A DNA stretch of 6,265 bases from Acidobacteriota bacterium. GTDB lineage: Bacteria; Acidobacteriota; Terriglobia; Terriglobales; Acidobacteriaceae. The DNA lies in contig JAGWML010000179.1 in assembly GCA_028873155.1 (NCBI GenBank), positions 1-6,265 on the forward strand, in the 5' to 3' direction. A model generated the notes under the pieces. The model had not been told where the DNA came from, searched no databases, and saw only the letters and a program-made list of their open reading frames with translations. Below, piece after piece: positions 4,248-6,265 of the stretch. The first letter of the stretch is position 1; the number at the start of each line of letters is the position of its first letter. The translations under genes and the position numbers were made by a program.

Positions 4248-6265
4248 ATGTCGATCACTCACATCTCGGTGCGCGGGGCGCGTCAGCACAATCTGCGCGA
4301 CATCAGCGTGCGCATTCCGCGCAACACCCTCACCGTAGTCACGGGGCTCTCGGGCTCGGGCAAGAGCTCGCTGGCCTTCGACACGATCTATGCTGAGGGG
4401 CAGCGGCGCTACGTCGAAACGCTCTCCGCCTACGCGCGGCAGTTTCTCGATCAGATCGAGCGGCCCGATGTGGACTCCATCGAGGGGCTTAGTCCGGCCA
4501 TCTCCATCGAGCAGAAAACCACCAGCCGCAGCCCGCGCTCAACGGTCGGGACGATTACCGAAATCTACGACTACCTGCGTCTGCTCTACGCCTCTGTGGG
4601 CACGCCGCACTGCCCCAACTGCGGGCGGCCCATCGCGCGGCAGACAGCGGACCAGATCGTGCAGCGCATCCTGCAGATGAGCGCGGGCGAGCGCGTCACC
4701 GTGATGGCCCCGGTGGTACGCGGGCGCAAGGGCGAATTCAAAGAACTGCTTGACGAGCTGGACCAGCAGGGCTTTCGCGCGCGGGTGGACGGCGCGCTTG
4801 CGGACCTCGCCGACCCTCCAGCGCTGGACAAGCGCAAGAACCACACCATCGAGGCCATCATTGACCGTGTGCTGCTGAAGAACGACGCGGCCGGCAAGGC
4901 GGCGGCTGAGAAGCGCCTGGAAGCCGCCGTCAGCAAGGCGCTGCAACTGGCCAACGGACTGATGCTGGTGGCGGCCGCGAATGGCGAGGAGCAGTTGTTT
5001 TCCTCGTCGATGGCCTGCCCGGACTGCGGCCTGGACGTGCCCAGGCTGGAGCCGCGCAGCTTCAGCTTCAACTCGACCTTTGGCGCGTGTCCGGAGTGCC
5101 ATGGGCTGGGCTCGCTCTACGACTTCGATCCGGCAAAGGTCATCACCGACTGGTCGAAGCCGCTGCTCGACGGCGGGCTGGGACCCGGCTCCGCCTCGCA
5201 GTACCTGCTCAAGCTGATCCAATTGGCAGCAGACCGCTACAAGATCGACCTGAAAACGCCATTCGAGGACCTGCCGGCAAAGCAGCAGCACGTTCTGGTC
5301 TATGGCCCGCCCAAGGGCGAAGGGCCGCGCACTGGCTTTCACGGCATCCTCGCGTACCTGCGCGACAGCGTGGAAGAGGCGCACAGCGACGGCTATCGCG
5401 AGTACATGATGAGCTTCATGTCGGCGACGCCGTGCCCTGTGTGTCGCGGCAAGCGCCTGCGTCCGGAGTCGCTCGCGGTGAAGGTCGGCGGCCTGTCGAT
5501 TGCCGACTTTACGGCGCTGCCGCTGCACCGGGCGCTCTCCGCTGCCATCAATCTGCGATTCACCGAGCGCGAGGCGCTGATTGCTGAACGCGTGCGGCAC
5601 GAGATTGCCGAGCGGCTGGAGTTCCTGTGTGCGGTGGGGCTGAACTATCTCTCGCTGGACCGCAACGCGGCGACACTCTCCGGCGGCGAGGGCCAGCGCA
5701 TCCGCCTCGCCACGCAGATTGGCTCGCGCCTGCGCGGCGTGCTCTATGTGCTCGACGAGCCTTCCATCGGGCTGCACCAGCGCGACAATATGCGGCTGAT
5801 TGAGTCCCTTGTCCGCCTGCGCGACCTCGGCAACACGGTGCTGGTGGTGGAGCACGACGAAGACACGATTCGCCACGCAGACTACGTGCTGGACCTTGGA
5901 CCCGGCGCGGGACGGCTGGGTGGGCATGTGGTGGCCGAGGGCACGCCGGAGCAGATTATGGCCTGTCCGGAGTCGCTGACGGGCCGGTATCTTGCGGGTA
6001 CAGCCAGCATCCTGCAACGTGAAGCGCCGCGCAAACTGAGCGGCAAGTGGCTCACCGTGACCGGCGCGCGCGAGCACAACCTGCAGGACCTGACGATCCG
6101 CCTGCCTCTGGGCGTAATGACGGTGGTGACGGGCGTGAGCGGCAGCGGCAAAAGCACGCTCATCAACGACATTCTGTATCGCTCGCTGGCGAAGGCGCTG
6201 TATGGCTCGCGCGAGGAGCCCGGAGTGCACGATGAGCTGCTGGGCGCCGAGCAGATTGACAAGGT
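4248..6265 (+). CDS. uvrA: Excinuclease ABC subunit UvrA, N-terminal 672 residues (cut by right edge)
   Basis: UvrA is the damage-sensing ATPase of nucleotide excision repair; as a dimer it scans DNA and loads UvrB. Visible in order: first Walker A GLSGSGKS (33-40); FDTIYAEGQRRYVETLSAYA (44-63), typical of UvrA; a CPNC pair (122-125); the UvrB-binding/zinc region with CPDC (257-260) and CPEC (281-284); CPVCRGKRLRPE (396-407); ABC signature LSGGEGQRIRLA (477-488), where most UvrAs have Ala in place of the second Gly; Walker B VLYVLDEP (498-505); VEHDEDTI (534-541); and the second Walker A GVSGSGKS (629-636). About 70% of the usual 940-960 residues is present, with no frame break. The ATG at 4248 is the only usual start after an in-frame stop at 4164 and fits the family N-terminus, yet no Shine-Dalgarno lies at a useful distance. 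The probable promoter is at 4140-4169. Confidence 0.98.
   Translation, partial: MSITHISVRGARQHNLRDISVRIPRNTLTVVTGLSGSGKSSLAFDTIYAEGQRRYVETLSAYARQFLDQIERPDVDSIEGLSPAISIEQKTTSRSPRSTVGTITEIYDYLRLLYASVGTPHCPNCGRPIARQTADQIVQRILQMSAGERVTVMAPVVRGRKGEFKELLDELDQQGFRARVDGALADLADPPALDKRKNHTIEAIIDRVLLKNDAAGKAAAEKRLEAAVSKALQLANGLMLVAAANGEEQLFSSSMACPDCGLDVPRLEPRSFSFNSTFGACPECHGLGSLYDFDPAKVITDWSKPLLDGGLGPGSASQYLLKLIQLAADRYKIDLKTPFEDLPAKQQHVLVYGPPKGEGPRTGFHGILAYLRDSVEEAHSDGYREYMMSFMSATPCPVCRGKRLRPESLAVKVGGLSIADFTALPLHRALSAAINLRFTEREALIAERVRHEIAERLEFLCAVGLNYLSLDRNAATLSGGEGQRIRLATQIGSRLRGVLYVLDEPSIGLHQRDNMRLIESLVRLRDLGNTVLVVEHDEDTIRHADYVLDLGPGAGRLGGHVVAEGTPEQIMACPESLTGRYLAGTASILQREAPRKLSGKWLTVTGAREHNLQDLTIRLPLGVMTVVTGVSGSGKSTLINDILYRSLAKALYGSREEPGVHDELLGAEQIDK

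Noticed and set aside
3843..4289. 148-codon minus-strand frame across the uvrA start
   Set aside because: It overlaps the first codons of uvrA, its promoter and the small membrane gene in another frame. No hydrophobic or domain pattern is visible.
4539..6230. 563-codon open frame on the minus strand opposite uvrA
   Set aside because: It mirrors a clear uvrA reading frame. Its composition (Arg, His, Gln, Ala) is that of an antisense shadow, with no recognisable motif.

Overview
The window is GC-rich and gene-dense. It carries ordinary housekeeping genes (glycogen synthase, threonine aldolase, UvrA) mixed with two uncharacterised exported proteins and one very small membrane protein. The overall style suggests a member of the Acidobacteriota (Acidobacteriaceae-like): a Corynebacterium-type glgA, a Pro/Ala-rich exported protein with a lone secretin/TonB short N-terminal (STN)-like domain, and high-GC codon use. 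That assignment is inferred from the feel of the proteins, not from a search. No phage, transposon, CRISPR, rRNA or tRNA signal was seen.

Left part (1-2822, minus strand). Three genes point left: an exported protein of unknown function (1824-2822), then a low-specificity L-threonine aldolase (664-1713), then the first 182 codons of a glycogen synthase that runs off the left edge. Gaps of about 110 bases separate them, so each may have its own promoter. A candidate promoter and a possible 5'-terminal mRNA stem-loop lie just before glgA. The glgA Shine-Dalgarno and family homology both favour a GTG start two codons inside the first ATG.

Middle (2823-4021). A 121-base divergent gap holds a 21-bp inverted repeat (CACTGT-N9-ACAGTG), which may control both the unknown exported protein and the rightward STN-domain protein (2944-3738). 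Convergent to the latter is a 55-codon gene for a single-helix membrane protein (3854-4021, minus).

Right part (4022-6265). A 226-base divergent region separates the small membrane gene from uvrA. It contains a strong 29-base imperfect palindrome/hairpin, a good sigma70-type promoter (TTGACC-N18-TAGAAT) and a GTTGACC direct repeat overlapping that promoter. uvrA (4248 to the right edge, plus strand) is intact through its second Walker A motif and is cut by the window.

The genes do not form one pathway. Glycogen synthesis, amino-acid catabolism and DNA repair sit beside envelope proteins of unknown role. The items most worth following are the small membrane protein, the STN-domain protein with its divergent partner and shared palindrome, and the uvrA control region. 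I see no convincing new multi-gene system.
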